Below the pieces are notes generated by a model, which was not told the origin of the DNA, did no database searches, and worked only from the letters and a program-made list of their open reading frames with translations. Below are positions 1-13,758 of a DNA stretch of 64,000 nucleotides, in pieces. The position numbers were made by a program, and so were the translations under genes. Position 1 is the first letter of the stretch. The number at the start of each line of letters is the position of its first letter. This stretch comes from Allacma fusca (Eukaryota; Arthropoda; Collembola; Symphypleona; Sminthuridae): positions 44,712,847 to 44,776,846 of the forward strand of contig OX359248.1 in assembly GCA_947179485.1 (NCBI GenBank). The letters are read 5' to 3'.

Positions 1-2135
1 TGCATTACAAACAGTGCATTCCAATCCCAGCAACTTTCCATTGCACCCAAAGTCAATCACATATTTAGGAATGTACTATAAAATATTTCCCCATGTGTCA
101 GTCCGAACGTTTACCTTCCAATTTGTATTCTTACAAGGGGAACTCTTTATAGCCAGCGTTCGTTGTATTCTATTGAAAATCCTCTTAATGGGAAATCCCC
201 TAAATTAGAAAAATATGTAAAAAAAATTCTTTCTTCAAATTTCTCATCATTGAAAATATTTTTAATAAAATAGATAGATATATGAATCCCACTCGTGCAA
301 TGTATTGGGCTTCCTTGATTTTTTCTTTTATTATAACTGGATCTTATGAGATGCTCCTCTGAGATGGGGATCCTTTCCTTTTAATTAAATTCTTCTCACA
401 CGAGGCATATTGACAAGATCCCTTTATTATTCCACATTCATAATTTGTATTGAATCCTATCCTCTTGTCTATCCCCATGATTTCAATGAGAGAGAATATC
501 TCAAAGCTTCATCAGGGATGATATAATCTCCGTATGATTGCATACAGTCGACCCCCTGTATCACCGCACCCCTACGGAGATCCCCCTTAAAAATCTAGGA
601 TGATTTTAGAACAAAAATAAATAAATTAGTGAGTCGTATAATATTATAAAAGTGTATATAATCATGTTAAAAGAAGTGGTCCGAGTGTAATTATGATAGG
701 GGGAAATCTACAGTGGAACCATCTAATTAAATAGGTTCTGGCACTAAAAACAATTTCTCGGAAGAATTGCTCCGGATCCAGCGAAAGGGCACAAAGTTGT
801 AAGAATTTACTGCAGTTATGATTGAGAGAAATTGTGACTGAGACAAAGGCTGGGATTTGATGGATTTAAACGTATGAATTGGGACGCATTGAGCGTACGT
901 AGGAAAAAAATGTAGGGATGTATGTATAGATATGTACATATATGTATCTATGTATATCTATACATCCATGTTGAAAGGCATTGGACGAGGGCTAGGAGTG
1001 GAGCCCCGCATTAGAGCCACTTTATAGTCTAACGAGGACCATTACACTGCATGTAGTGAGGACTGAGGGGAGGCTATGCTACACTTCCTATTTTATACAC
1101 AAATCTCCCCATAACAATCCATGCACGTACATAAGTCCTCATACATTTACACCCATAGGCCTCAGACCTATGCATGTAGCTCCACGGGCTATGACATTAC
1201 TGGGAAATGGCACTTTGTCATCTCCACATAGAACCCTAACAGAACCATTGTCATAGAGCACCCTAACGGTACCATTAGTAACTCTACAGTCCGTCCTGGC
1301 TATGACAGTCCCCTTGCAAAAATCCCCTTTACATCCCAGCCAAGGCCCAACTCCTTGGGAGATTGTCACCCAGCGTTGGATCCACAAAGTACAGTCGAAA
1401 TTCCAAAGGGTGCTGTCACAGTGCAAAGTCCTCCTGTAGATACTCTGCTACTCTACCTTCCAAAACATTTCCCACACTAGGATCCCCCCATGTATGTACA
1501 TATATACTTACTGTCCATTGTAATATCCCTGTTTAGTAAAACATCTCTTCTGCATAATGTCTCCCAATCTCCTTCCCCGACTATCAGTACATTTCCATAT
1601 AAAATCCCATGCACAGTCCACCCTTCGTATCATGGGACCTCTGGGGGTCCAAATATCCCTATTCCCTATCCCACACATTTACCACCCATATACATAATTA
1701 TCTATCTATAGGTATTCCACTATACGCCAGTGGGGGCGGGGGGAACTATAAGCAATTACATTGCTCTCATGGAAAGGAATTGACAAAAGGCTCAGTCATA
1801 GCCAGGCCGGACTGGATAGTACCCAAAGGCTTGGGGCTGTGCAAGGCTCGGAGTCAAATATTTGCTACTGCTATTTCCACCCAACATGCATAACAATCCT
1901 CATCTGCAAATATACTACAAGCCTTTGGATCTGAGAGAGAGAGTCCATGCACAGTGGCCCCTGGCTAGGACAGTAGCTCCTGGATTTTACAAAAATAGGA
2001 TTTTGTTTGAAATTGTTGATGTGAATTGGATTGAATATTTGAGGGGGAATATTTGGGGGATGTAAATTTAACAGGGGGTTATAATCGAAGGGAATTTAAA
2101 GACTGGGATCCGGTTTGAGGAGGATGGACTGTAGA
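1..2135. other. Non-coding, with decayed TACAGT-motif repeats
   Basis: I see no gene. Around 540-575, 700-725, 1280-1320, 1790-1815 and 1945-1985 there are variants of a short motif (TACAGTCGACCCCCTGTAT, CTACAGTCCGTCCTGGCTAT and reverse forms) that recurs through the left half of the window. ORFs here are short and low in complexity. Confidence 0.5.
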
Positions 2136-2140
2136 TGTGT

Positions 2141-2199
<59 letters not shown>

Positions 2200-2212
2200 T
2201 GTGTGTGTGTGT
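2136..2212. repeat. (GT)n microsatellite
   Basis: About 77 bases of nearly pure GT dinucleotide, broken by two GA steps. The ORF reading Thr-His repeats on the minus strand here is this repeat. Confidence 0.95.
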
Positions 2213-2219
2213 TGAGAGG

Positions 2220-2420
2220 AGCGGAGGTAGTGACGTGAGGAGGGTTATAGTGAGAAAGCTGGCGTTCTCGACTCCCACCCGCTACTATCGATCTACATTA
2301 CATTCGTGTTGCTTGTAGAGAGCGGAGAGGGTGACGGAGCTCCGGCGTGTAGTGTTTTCCTATGGAGCCGAGAGTTCCCGAAAAAACCCGGGTCCCCACT
2401 GAAATTACACCCCGAAAATC
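2220..2420. promoter_or_regulatory. GC-richer island with CRE-like site, possible promoter
   Basis: Directly after the long GT microsatellite the base composition rises for about 200 bases and includes TGACGTGA (CRE-like) near 2231 and several CpG sites. It could be a promoter or untranslated first exon for a + strand transcript, conceivably the RUSC-like gene 16 kb downstream. No TATA box or start site is convincing. Confidence 0.2.
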
Positions 2421-2559
2421 TGCACCAGCCCTTCCATTGAACGTCCACTTCTGCACATTCTATTCCCCATATTTCGCCCGTCCATGTTTGAAAAATAGGA
2501 AATGTGAGGAGTTGAAAGTCTGGAGAGAGAAAAAGTGTCATTGATTGTCAAGGGAAAGT

Positions 2560-3900
2560 GTTGTCATTCCAAAAACGGACCTATTTTAAATCCCATTTGT
2601 TCCTAATTTTCTTGTCTATTGCGGATATTTCCCTTTTTCTCTCTGTGTGAGGATCTGTACGGCAGTCACTTCGTCAGGTGGAATTTCCCATGGAACGTCA
2701 TCGTGGGGGGCCTTGGCTGGAATATTGAATTTTTATTCAAGGTAACAATTCCTATCTATAAACATAATCCCTTCATTTTAAACCTATCCTGTAGTAATAC
2801 AGAAATTCAAAGTGTCAAAATATCTCAAGCAAGGTAAATTGGGCTTTATAGAAAATAGCATTGAGACAATTATTTTTGTGGAAAGTGTCCGTGCAAAAAA
2901 ATTACTGTCAGTTGGAAAACTCACTCGTACGTATAATTAGCATTGGTATATACTGTAAATGGCTCCTACGGGCAAAAAAAGTTTCAGAGATGAGACAACT
3001 TGAGTCATGCCAAATTATCCAATGGTTTCAATTTCTTCTTTCGTTTCCCGGCTCAATTTTTGGCAACTCTCCTCCAAAACATTAAACAAACTTGGTTTAT
3101 AAGGCCAAGGGGTAAATAATATTAGTACAGTGGATTCTGGACTGAGAGGCATCCCTTATTTGAGGAGAGCCAACTATGCGACGGAATAATTCTTGTAGGG
3201 TTTATTCATCAAGGAAATTAGCATGGGATTAAATGGGGATTTTGCTAAGTGGTTGTTTGTTGTGAGCTCAAGTAGGACTTGGTTTTTGAGGGGGTATTTT
3301 CTAGTGGGAATTGACTCCATATTATGACTGTTCGGTTGACAATGTGCCCAACCTTAGTCGAATACATTGAGCAAGGACTGGGTAAAGGTTGTTAAGAAGC
3401 AAGGCATTATTTGGAAGGACATTTAATGGTAATGATAGGATGGGCTCATTTTGAATAATGTATGGTAGGCGCGGGAGATTTTCAAATTACTTTATTTATT
3501 TTCGAATTTCCTACAGTAGCAGTGAGCAGAATGGCTTGATTTTTTGGTAGCAGCTGGTGAGTGAAGGAGAGTCTGTTTATAAAGGCACTCTTTAGTAAAT
3601 CAAAACGTAAGGTTATAATTAGTAGAGTACTGACAGTTGGAGAGAAATCCTGTGGGAAATCATTCTTACTTTGAGGGATAAGTTGGCAAATATAAAATTT
3701 TGGTATTAATAATTTTAAAATGGATGTTGAGTTCAGAATCGACGGAACTATTCTGCAAACAGATGAAGATCTTATACTTGACATTATGAAGGTGATCCAT
3801 ATAAGGAGGATACAATGGATTTATTTTGTTTTAAAGGATGCACTCATCCTTTTCAAATGTGTTTTTGTTATAAAGGCCACTAACAAGAGTACACTGTGTC
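2560..3900. other. Unique AT-rich sequence, nothing recognised
   Basis: Only short ORFs without codon character. One decayed TACAGT motif (GTACAGTGGATTCTGGACT) lies near 3125. Confidence 0.4.
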
Positions 3901-3904
3901 GTTA

Positions 3905-4262
3905 GTCAATGCACATTTTTGTTTTGGAAGCAAAATGGTCTAAATGCATTTTTTGTCGGCAGACAAATTTGCTAAACGTTTTTTTTTCTAACGGCAAAAA
4001 GTTCCGAATGCATTTCTTTGCTAACAGCAAAATGTTCTAAATTAATTTCTTGTTAACAGAAATTTTTTCTAAATACATTTTTCATTAACAGCAAAATGTT
4101 CTAGTTTTGCTTCTATGCAAACACAAGTCAAAAGCTACATGAGATTTCGCTAAAGGGACATTGAACTACAAGCAAATTCAGCCGACTTAAAATGGTTACA
4201 AATAATTCCCCTGGAAGCGAAATGCTCTACGTACAATGACGCTAAAAGCAAAATGGGTCAAT
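3905..4262. repeat. GCAAAATGTTCTAAAT motif region, copy 1
   Basis: At least seven degenerate copies of an (A)GCAAAATGxTCTAxxT motif, spaced roughly 30-60 bases apart. The same motif builds the much larger array at 19.7-20.5 kb, so the two loci belong to one repeat family. Confidence 0.65.
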
Positions 4263-4801
4263 TACCTACGAGTGGTCTATTTTCCATAAAATCCAAAAAA
4301 AAATCCCCTGAAGTGATTCACTTCTTTATTGTCGCTATGCTTTTGTAAGGGAAGAATTAACGCTGTAATAATAATAATAATTTGTTTTATTGTCCTTGGC
4401 GCATACGCAACACTGACACTATGCAGGCAATGTTAAACGCACGAAGTAATTAGTAACAAAGATAGCAGACGTAATCTTCAATGCATTCATTCATAATTAA
4501 TTCAAGAAGAGCAGTTGAATTTTTGTCCATTGATTGTGGGGATTTTAAAATTTGGATTATTTCATGAATTTCAGTTGAATCACTTTGCTGTATACCGTTT
4601 ATTGAATAGGTTAGGTATGGTTTGGTTAGGTTATTTTTGCCCGTATTAAGGCCATATATGCTCCAACGAGGAAGTTACGTACATGAATGTAGTACACTGT
4701 AGAATTTTTGTGAACCGAATTTGAGTCCTTAGTAAAAAGAGTATTTGACAGTGGGGTAGATTATTAGGATGACTGGAGTTCCTCTACTTGTTTTACTGTA
4801 A

Positions 4802-4824
4802 GTGTGTGTGTGTGTGTGTGTGTG
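4802..4824. repeat. (GT)n microsatellite
   Basis: Eleven to twelve GT units. Confidence 0.9.
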
Positions 4825-4988
4825 GTTTGAAAAATAAATAAAAATATGTTAGTAGTTAATATCCCCGTACGTTTTACTAGGTTTGAGCATGATACGTGGT
4901 TCCTAATGGAAGTCTAAAGAGTAACTCAGGCTCACACATCTCTGAAAACGAGTATTGACGTCGGCTCGTGAGTAATGTTTCCTAAGTT

Positions 4989-4989
<1 letters not shown>

Positions 4990-5023
<34 letters not shown>
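4990..5023. repeat. (CT)n microsatellite
   Basis: About 17 CT units. Confidence 0.9.
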
Positions 5024-5027
<4 letters not shown>

Positions 5028-6660
5028 TGAGTCAGCTGAAGCCCTAAAACTCTTTGAAGTGCAGATATATGTATCTACAGACCTGAGAATTAAATCAGAT
5101 TACTCAGGAAAAAAACAACTTCTGCGAGTGAGCTCACAGGTTCTCAACGACTCTCACATAAATACATCCATATGTGAAATAGCGCTTCTGCCCAACTCTC
5201 TATATAGGACTCCTTTATTGCCAGGACTTTAGTACATAACACAGCGAATGTCTGCGTAACCTTAACAGCCTTTTTCTTTCACTCCTCTTCCTTTGCGCCA
5301 TATGAAAATTACTCTGGAAGCTAAAAATAAAACTCCTCATCTTTCAATTCTCAATACTGTATTTACTTTGGTACACTTCCCTCCATACAGTCCACCCTCT
5401 CTATAATAGCCACCCTTTCAAAAAAAATCCTCCTAAAACCCAATTCCCCTCAAAATCTTCCCTGTAACATGTGCAAAAAGGAAGCCGCTTTTAAAGAGGT
5501 GCTGTTATACTGAGTCCTCACTGTATTAACATTGCAGCATTCCCTCCCCTCTCGTACAGAGCACTCACTTAATACCAGTCTCCCTCATCTCTAAAATTCC
5601 CACCCCTATAAGTAGATCCCTCTCCCAATGATACATTTACCAGTTGAGACTTCCAAGCAATTGGAGATATTTAAGAGCGCCGTTATGTATATTAAATTAT
5701 TTTTGAGGGCTCCCGCATAAAGAGACTCTGCTCAAGAGTTACCATTCCCTAGCATTTATACAATCGAAGGTTTATATTCTCAAAGGAATTAATAATGTGC
5801 GTTGGAATTTTTGCTATTTATTACTGTATAGTTGTAACTTCTGCCTTGAGTGTATACAGTGCGAGCTTTTTATAACGACACCCCTGGGAAAATTCCAACT
5901 CTGACTTGGAAATTTGAGTAAAAATCCTGGACCATGTGGCAGTGGTTAAAAATTTTTGTAAATCCAGTGTACCTTTATAACGGGGCTGCACTGCATTAGT
6001 ATACAGTTGTTTATGTTATGTACAAATATTACTGGGATGGCGTTTGAGTACTATACAAGTCTGAAAGTATGTAATTACATATAATTGTGCCTGTACTGCT
6101 ATATCTAACTATAGGGTCCCCACGTTATGCAGAGACTACATTGCCAATAGTTAATCATAGGTTACGGCTCCCATTACAGAACATTGGCGTGCATATGTTT
6201 TTGGCTTGATTCCTATCCTTAACTAAAGAGACCAGTTGAGTCTGATGATTTGTCTATAGGAATTAGGCCTCCCCGGGAAGGAATGATGGGCGTACATATG
6301 AAATGTGAGGGATCCACAGAGTACAGTAGTGCTCGCATTTAAATAGACAAGCAGACAGAAGACTCTGTTGGGGAAATAGACTGGGACAGTGATTCCCTGG
6401 GCTTGGAATTAGTTTCAAGATTAAAGCTACACTAGTCGGAACAAGTGAGTTTTTATTTCTCAAGTGAGGTTTTATTTGAAAAATGTGCTCGGAATGGAAT
6501 TCCCTTCCTCCAAATCGATTAGCATTTAAAGTGCATCTCCAGTTGAGAGTGACGGTGGCTTGTGAATTATTCCCTTGTGGGCACTCCGCCTATGGTTACA
6601 ATATTATTATTTCCAGTCACACACATAACTAATTACAACGTCCTACACAAAGACACATCT

Positions 6661-6663
6661 TTT

Positions 6664-6695
<32 letters not shown>

Positions 6696-6702
6696 CCTCT
6701 CA
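6661..6702. repeat. T-run followed by (CT)n
   Basis: Nine T then about 14 CT units, with one CCC interruption. Confidence 0.9.
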
Positions 6703-9700
6703 CTCAAGTTCAAAGTTGTCCAAGAGAGGAAAACTTTGAGGAAGGACAAATATCAGACTTTTGCAAAGGGAAGAAAAAAAGCGATGCTCCTTGCCATTTG
6801 GTTCATTGGGACAAAAGTATCTTCCACGTCGTACCAAATGCTTGAGAAATTAACCACGTCAGGTAAAGTCCTTGAGGAAGAGATTCTCTGTTTTTACAGT
6901 CAATTCCTCCTGTACCAGACACCCCCTCCCTTCTCCTCTATTTTCACATAAACTGTATTAAACTCTGGATTTTAATTCCTTTTATAATCATTTAAGGGGG
7001 CAGTGTCCTCTGTAAAAATACTCATTCAAATCTCCTTACAACGATCCCCTTCAAAACAAAAATCTTAACTGTGCTTTCAGAATTTTCAAAAAAGAGTGTC
7101 TTCAATACTGGGATCTGACGCTGGGACAATACAGTATCTACTCGACAATGGTTTGAAAAAAGAGCCTGCAAAATAATAATAGTCCACTGTGCATCCCTGT
7201 CATTTCCCAATTGTTCCTTCTTTAGGGACTTGACAAAAAGAACGCACTGTATTTTTTGGAAGTTTATGTGGACGGAGATGATAGTAGGTATTGAGGGCAT
7301 GGGGAAGGAAAATACGTCGGAATAAAATTCGTGACTTCAGTCTGGGTCTCTTTCATCTCCCTCTAAAATATGAAGTTTGAGGTGACGGGGGCGGGAAATT
7401 CAAACGTAATAAATGCTAAAATGTAAATAAATGCTCAAAATATGCGTCATTTATTCATGTCTCGTCCCGGAGGGGAAGGTGACAATTGCTTTTATGGGCT
7501 TCCAACTAAATATTTTACGGCGAGAGGGATTTTTGTGAGGAATATTAATTTTATTATTCTAAGTAGGAAAAAAGAGTAGAGCAGACTCTCCCTATTACGG
7601 AGCCCCTTGTTAAAAAAACATGATCTCTCCAAGGGCAAAATTATTTTGACATCCCATATAATTACTAATTGGGTATGTAGATTCAATGAGAGTGACAATT
7701 ATTGTGGATAATAGATTTCATATCTTTGGCTTAATTATTGTATCTATGTATGTGGTCAACTTTATTAAACAAGCTGAATTATATGCAAACTTCCCACATC
7801 TAACAGACTGTCATCATCAGGCACTCAAAGGCATGTGAAGGATGATTTGCACAATCGAAAAAAATACAATTAAAAAAAAAATTGATGAATATCTATTTAT
7901 CTAATTACATTTTTTTAAACTAGATGTATTTTTCTGAATTAAAGGCTTCCATGAATGTATGTTTATGGTGGAGTTCAGAGTCCCTCCATACTGGAGTTGA
8001 AAGGCTTCCATACTAATTACATCTAATAAAAAACCATCGTTGACGTTCATTGAATTCTTGTTGGATTATTTAAACCTTCCTTAATTTTCCACAATAATTG
8101 ATTCGGTTCTTTTATAATTTACTTGGCGTTATCCCAATGGAATGTTTTCTGTTGTTGTTGCAAATATGTAATATGGATGCATAATCGAATTATTATAGAA
8201 AAGGGGATTTTTGAAATGTTTACTCAAGTGCGGGATTTTGTAGGAGACTCGTCTTTTGTGACACTACTGGTGCGTTATAGAGGGATCGGACTGTATAACG
8301 CAGTCAGATTGAATAGCCGGAACAAAAGAGGTGGAAGCTGGGGTTGATTTAGTCCATTGTTATAATTGAGCATTAATGCACTGGGAACGATGTCGAGGTC
8401 TGGAAGCCCCACATGCTTAAATATGCATCGGTTCTGGGGTATAGGATTTCCATCGACTGTGCAGTGCAGACCCGCAGATACGAATAAGTGCTCTCAGTTC
8501 AGAGGCTATGCATGGGCTAAATGCAGGGAAGCATGTAATATGGGAAGCATATGAGAAGGGAGTCCAGTTGCAGAATATTTTGGGCCCGTCACGTTTCCTA
8601 ACGCTATTAGCTTCAATCGGACTGATGAGAGTGCACTAGTAATTGTCAAATCAATTATTTGCATCGCCAAGTCCTGGATCCCATTTCCTATTAATACAGT
8701 CCACCCTCCTCATACTGGCTCCCCCTTTCCCCAAGTAAATCTAAGTTCCTTCTCGAAATAAAATTTCCCGGATGTTATGTCCAGGAAAAAATATGGGGAA
8801 AAATCGGACACGCATCTGCATATGGTTCCGCCTTTGACAGTGACTTTGGTGTAAGAAGGGGGTCTGGCGTAGAAGGAGTTCACTTCCTGAGCAGAGTTAT
8901 GGGTAACAGTTGTTTGGCTTCCAGTGCCAATGTCAAGTCAAAGCGTGACACACTATAATCTCGACAGCCATTAGTTTAATTCTGGGCCAATATCAATAGC
9001 ATTCGGACAATGGGCTGTGATTGTGTGTTCAGGGTTCGGAAGACATTTCCTCCCCAAATCTAGGTCAATCAAATCGGATTAACGATTCCCCATTTTCAAG
9101 CCAATCTCATCTCGGATTTTTTCTCAACTCTTTCATTCAACTACCTCTACATTTGGGGTCACGGGGGTCAAGTACTACTTACAGTCAATTTAATTTTCAG
9201 GTGTTTCAAGCACAGTTTGTTCTCACAATTTTTACATTTTACCCCAGTTTTTTATGACCATGTCCAGAATCTCAATTGTAGTTCCCTGAAAGACAGCTCC
9301 TTAGAAGCCTTATAAAATTTTGTACAAACTGGTATCTATTGTTTGTACCATATATGTAAAATATATTTTAAAAATTAGGTGTAATTATATGTATATTGTA
9401 TACAAATTTGAATTAAAAATTCCAAGGAACATTACAATTTTGCTTTGTGGGATTGACCCCTGTGACTTCAAATTTTGACCTGAGTCAAGGATACAAATTT
9501 TCAAATATCTGGCAAAGAATTACGGAAAATATTCGTGGAGATTCCAATTTGTATGTCAATACGACAATGTTAACTTTTTGTCTCAAATGATCTTGTTTGT
9601 CTCCTTTTGACAGTCTACACAAACGAGAGAGGTCTCTTTAGTCGGTTTTGGTTTTTTACAGAAACGCTCTATGGACTTGATGTGAACTGTTTGCAAACAA

Positions 9701-11352
9701 TAAAATGACAGATCACTTGCTCCACGGAGTCAGTCAACAAGGAAAGGAATTTCTATAATGTAGTCAATCGTCCATGTCAAAGGGGCATTAGTATAAAAAA
9801 TGTCTTTTTACAGTACACTCTCTTCATATCAGGACCCTCAAAGAAACCAAATCTGATGTGTATCCATTAGTAATTGGATTTTTATACGTATACAAAAATC
9901 CCGGTTGTAAGAAACGGGAGTGGGACAAACGAGTAGGAATTTAACCCTTCCAAAGGCACCGTGTAAATAAAACGGTCCCTTGTGGAGAGAGTACACTGTA
10001 AAAAAAATAACTTTCCCCAAATCTCCTTTGTGAAGGCTGAGCTGAGCGAGACAAATCTGAAAAGACAAAGCTCGGTGTTAGCTAGATTTTCGTAGGTAAT
10101 TTGAATAGAATTTATGGTGCATGCTTACCACACAGGTTTCTGATTAGACAGTGAACCTTGGGCATAAAGACACCTCATGAATCCCAAACTCCTAAAAAAA
10201 CATCAACTTTGCTGCAGGATTTAAACAATTATTGTGAACACAATTCTTGGCGTACGTCAATGAAACAAATTTTGAAAAATCTGGAAAAGAATTTCCTTGA
10301 AAATACACAGGATTCCCAAGTTTTTCATCATTGTCCCTTATTTGGGCTAGTTGGGTGAGGGGGAGAGTGGGGGAGAAAAAGTTTAGGAAAAACCCGGTAC
10401 AGTGTAAGACGTAGGTTTGCAAAGTGTAGGCAAAAGTGGGTTAGAATGCTATTCCGGCACTTTTCCTGACTTGTGATCCAAAATATTTTTTTTTGTGGGC
10501 TATTGTGTGGGCTGCTGACGGGAGATGGATAAAATTGGTTGTACAATGAATTCTTTGAAGCAATCAATCAAAGAATGTCAAAGTTGGTTTAGTAAACAAG
10601 TCCTGGATTTTTTGTAAGCCGTCTCCCTCCTGCCACAATTTCTCGTTGGGAACATTTAATGGTGGAAATAGTGAAGGAGAAAATAGTATTTTGTTGAGGT
10701 AATATTTCATGCTCTGGTATGTTTAGGGAAGGCATTTATCACCAAGGAAACTCAATTGAGCGGAGCCTCCAAACTCCGTGTCTGCACTTTCTCTTCCAAT
10801 ATTCCCTTAAAACACATTGTCCGACACTTATAAATAACATGTGTGGACATATGTGCGTGTAGGTGTTCTGCTACATCAAAAACGTTTTAAAACGTGCCTT
10901 TCTCTAACAATATCCCAGTGAGAATGGTGAGAGCCCAATTTTTACTCTGGCTTCATTTTTGTACTGGAGCAGAGAAAGTGTAAGCTTCATTTACAACCAT
11001 GGCACTACAGTGATATGGCTATCTCAAACGGTAAACTTTTTCAAATGGTACTCTTTATTTAATGAGCTACCTTTTGAGCAGTGAACCTTCATCATGGGGA
11101 CTTTTTGAGCTCATCATTTCTATTGTAACAGCTCTGAAGGATTATTTCACACGCTTGTAATTTTTGACTATACCAATTTTGATGGTAACTTGTCGGGGTA
11201 ATTGTAATTGGTTACATCTTCAAATATGGGGTATGTAATTTCGTTGCAGCTCGTTTGAACCGTACGAATTTACTGAAACCAGTTATAACTTGCGTTGTTT
11301 TAACACGGTAGTTTGTTGAACTACAAGGGAGCGATTTCGATAATACTGTTTT

Positions 11353-11650
11353 GAGTGGTAACATTTAATATGGTAATTTTGAGTGGTAACATTTAATATG
11401 GTAATTTTGAGTGGTAACATTTAATATGGTAATTTTGAGTGGTAACATTTAATATGGTAATTTTGAGTGGTAACATTTAATATGGTAATTTTGAGTGGTA
11501 ACATTTAATATGGTAATTTTGAGTGGTAACATTTAATATGGTAATTTTGAGTGGTAACATTTAATATGGTAATTTTGAGTGGTAACATTTAATATGGTAA
11601 TTTTGAGTGGTAACATTTAATATGGTAATTTTGAGTGGTAACCTTTAAGG
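11353..11650. repeat. 28-bp tandem array, ten units
   Basis: Ten essentially identical 28-bp units beginning GAGTGGTAACATTTAATATG (starts every 28 bases from 11353 to 11605), then an eleventh, diverged unit. Near-identity implies recent expansion. The unit carries two GGTAA steps, the same motif that is scattered from about 11020 to 13130, so the array probably grew out of the subterminal region of an older element. Confidence 0.97.
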
Positions 11651-12699
11651 TGTTACATTTTAGAATGACAACCATTAAGGTAATTATATGTAGTACCATT
11701 TTTAATGGACACACTGTGGTGCCACATCCTTCTTCTTATTGCTCTGGACCTGTCTGTTGATTTAAACTTTCGCGGCTCTGGCTTTACAATTCAAACCTTC
11801 GCGGCTCATTTCAATATATAGCCAAGCAAGTCGGTGGTTTAAACAGCAAGCCAAGAAGCACATCGGGCTGAAACGTTGTCGCAGAGGAGAGCTTTTTCAG
11901 CTCGCTTAGCTCGCTGTGGTTCTCAGCATATACCAACTGCTTGCAGCATACTGGAAGCTCGCAATATTACGCAATTTTAGATTGTCACTTAAAAGCGCTA
12001 ATCATAATTATTATAAAAATTAGACATAAATCATCAAATTTGGATTAAATTAAGTCTGGTAGTTAGAAAAACTACGTTCGGTTACAGCACTGACGAATTT
12101 GAGGAGAATTTTAATGACTGAACTTTGTACACATAAGTGTGAGATTCTTATTAGGAAAAAGCAAATGGAATTGAAAGTACTTATTGCAACACTTTTTATA
12201 TATAACGTCAGGTAAATTCTCAGAATTTGTATTGCTGAAGTTATTTGCTCACTATTTTGTAATTACAAGCCTTTACATCCATAAATTTGATCTTTATATT
12301 CCCTAAAAATATCATTACGAATTAAGGATTGATTTGTAGGAACCACGGACTTTAGTAACAATAGCAATTGAAAAGTGTTGCGCTAATATGAATTCCTGTC
12401 ACTTTTCCTATTTTAAATTATCAGTGCGTCCTGTGTCTGAGGCTTCAGTTACATTATTACGATGCAACTGAGATGTATACAAATTATAACAATATAAAAA
12501 ATCATATTAGATCACACTAAGGGGTGAAGCACCATACAGTGATTCAACAGCCAGATTTAATAACAATGTTGGTTGGTATTAAGTTGATCAATCGATTAGT
12601 TAAATTCCCCGTGTATAGCCAAATATTGAGTTTGGGAGAGAACTTCAGTGGGCTGGAGCGTTGTACCATAATTTTTTGATGATGAATTGCCAACTAGCT

Positions 12700-12894
12700 A
12701 TTTGAAACGAATTGTTAGCCTTACAATTAATAATGTCTTATATGAGATTACTTTGCCTAGCGAAGCGGGCTATTAATATTAAGCCTTCTCGACACGCCAT
12801 AATACGGGATCTACATGTAGCAATTTACGATTTTGTGTATACTCTCACAATTCTCAAGCAATTGACCCTGTGCGAAGCACGGGGCTTTTACTAG
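12700..12894 (+). mobile_element. Helitron-like 3' end
   Basis: A perfect 8-bp stem (CCCTGTGC / GCACGGGG, one G-T pair, GAA loop, 12866-12884) is followed six bases later by CTAG (12891-12894) and then T. A hairpin just upstream of a terminal CTRR with T at the host side is the Helitron 3' signature, and GCGAAGCxCGGGGC wording is common in such ends. The 5' TC end was not found, so the left limit given is arbitrary; the element probably occupies much of 11.75-12.89 kb. Confidence 0.45.
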
Positions 12895-13758
12895 TTTATT
12901 TTAACTCGACATACCCACATTTCTGTAAGTCTTTCAAATGGTACCTCTCCACAATGGCAAATTTCTGTTTTCAATGGTTCCCCCATTTAAGTGGTAACTT
13001 TGGTTTAATGGTACCACGGAATGATGTTAAGCATAATTACCTTCTGTTTTTTTCCAAATTGGCACCAGTCAACATTAATTTACCTTTTGAAAAAGGTACC
13101 CTTAATGTATGTACCTTCGCGCCAGTAGCTCTTTAAAATAGTACCCCCGTATCAGAGCTTCTATTGGGGACAAAATTATTGTCCCGTCCCCGTCCCGTCC
13201 CGTCCCGATATTTTTTAAAAACGTTTGTCCCCAGTCCCGTCCCGTCAATCGGGACACGGGGACAAAAACCATGTCCCCGTCCCGTCCCCAAAAATTTTTA
13301 AAAACCTTGCCCCCGGTCCCGTCCCGAAAGTCGGGACATGGGGACAAAAATCTTGTCCCCGTCCCGTCCCCAAAATTTTTAAAAAACGTTGTCCCCGTCT
13401 CGTCCCCAAAATTTAAAAAAAATATTGTCCCCGGTCCTGAAAATCGTGGCATGTGAACAAAATTCCTGTACCGTCCCGATAATTACTGAAAACAGTTGTC
13501 GACATTCTCATACCGAAAATCCGAACATGAGGAAAATTTCGTACAAACAATATTTATACCAAACACATAAAAACACATTTATAGAATCGTGGCTTCAAGA
13601 TTCTTCCTGAATTTTTTGAGCAACAAGCCTCATTTTCTACAACCTAAAATTGAATGTCTTACATTCGGTGAAATAGTGTTCACAGAATAGTTTACTCATG
13701 AGCATTAAAGCTGAAACGCTATCCTTGTTCTGCTATGCTTGCGTCACGTTATATACAC

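Larger units (their letters stand above)
4264..10970. other. Non-coding stretch with microsatellites and TACAGT motifs
   Basis: No gene recognised. It holds short microsatellites (listed separately) and scattered TACAGT-type motifs near 5388, 5505, 5851, 5976, 8276, 8695, 9813 and 9975. A TTAGG-like stretch (GGTTAGGTATGGTTTGGTTA) lies near 4608 but is too short to be telomeric. ORFs are no longer than expected by chance. Confidence 0.4.
11020..13144. mobile_element. GGTAA/GGTAC-motif element, host of several insertions (bounds uncertain)
   Basis: On both sides of a central block the sequence is packed with GGTAAC and GGTACC/T motifs (for example near 11029, 11046, 11189 and again 12941, 13003, 13012, 13098). 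The motif continues just past the hAT element (GGCGGTACATGG at 14923), suggesting that one older element spans about 10.99-14.99 kb and was later interrupted. The layout of subterminal motif arrays resembles the hAT elements nearby. I could not find matching inverted ends or a target duplication. Confidence 0.4.

Noticed and set aside
4605-4645. TTAGG-like telomeric sequence
   Set aside because: Only a few irregular GGTTAGG steps; interior to the sequence and not tandem.
11353-11650. CRISPR-like regular repeats
   Set aside because: Units are contiguous with no variable spacers, in a eukaryotic genome. The same holds for the arrays at 20.1 and 22.9 kb.
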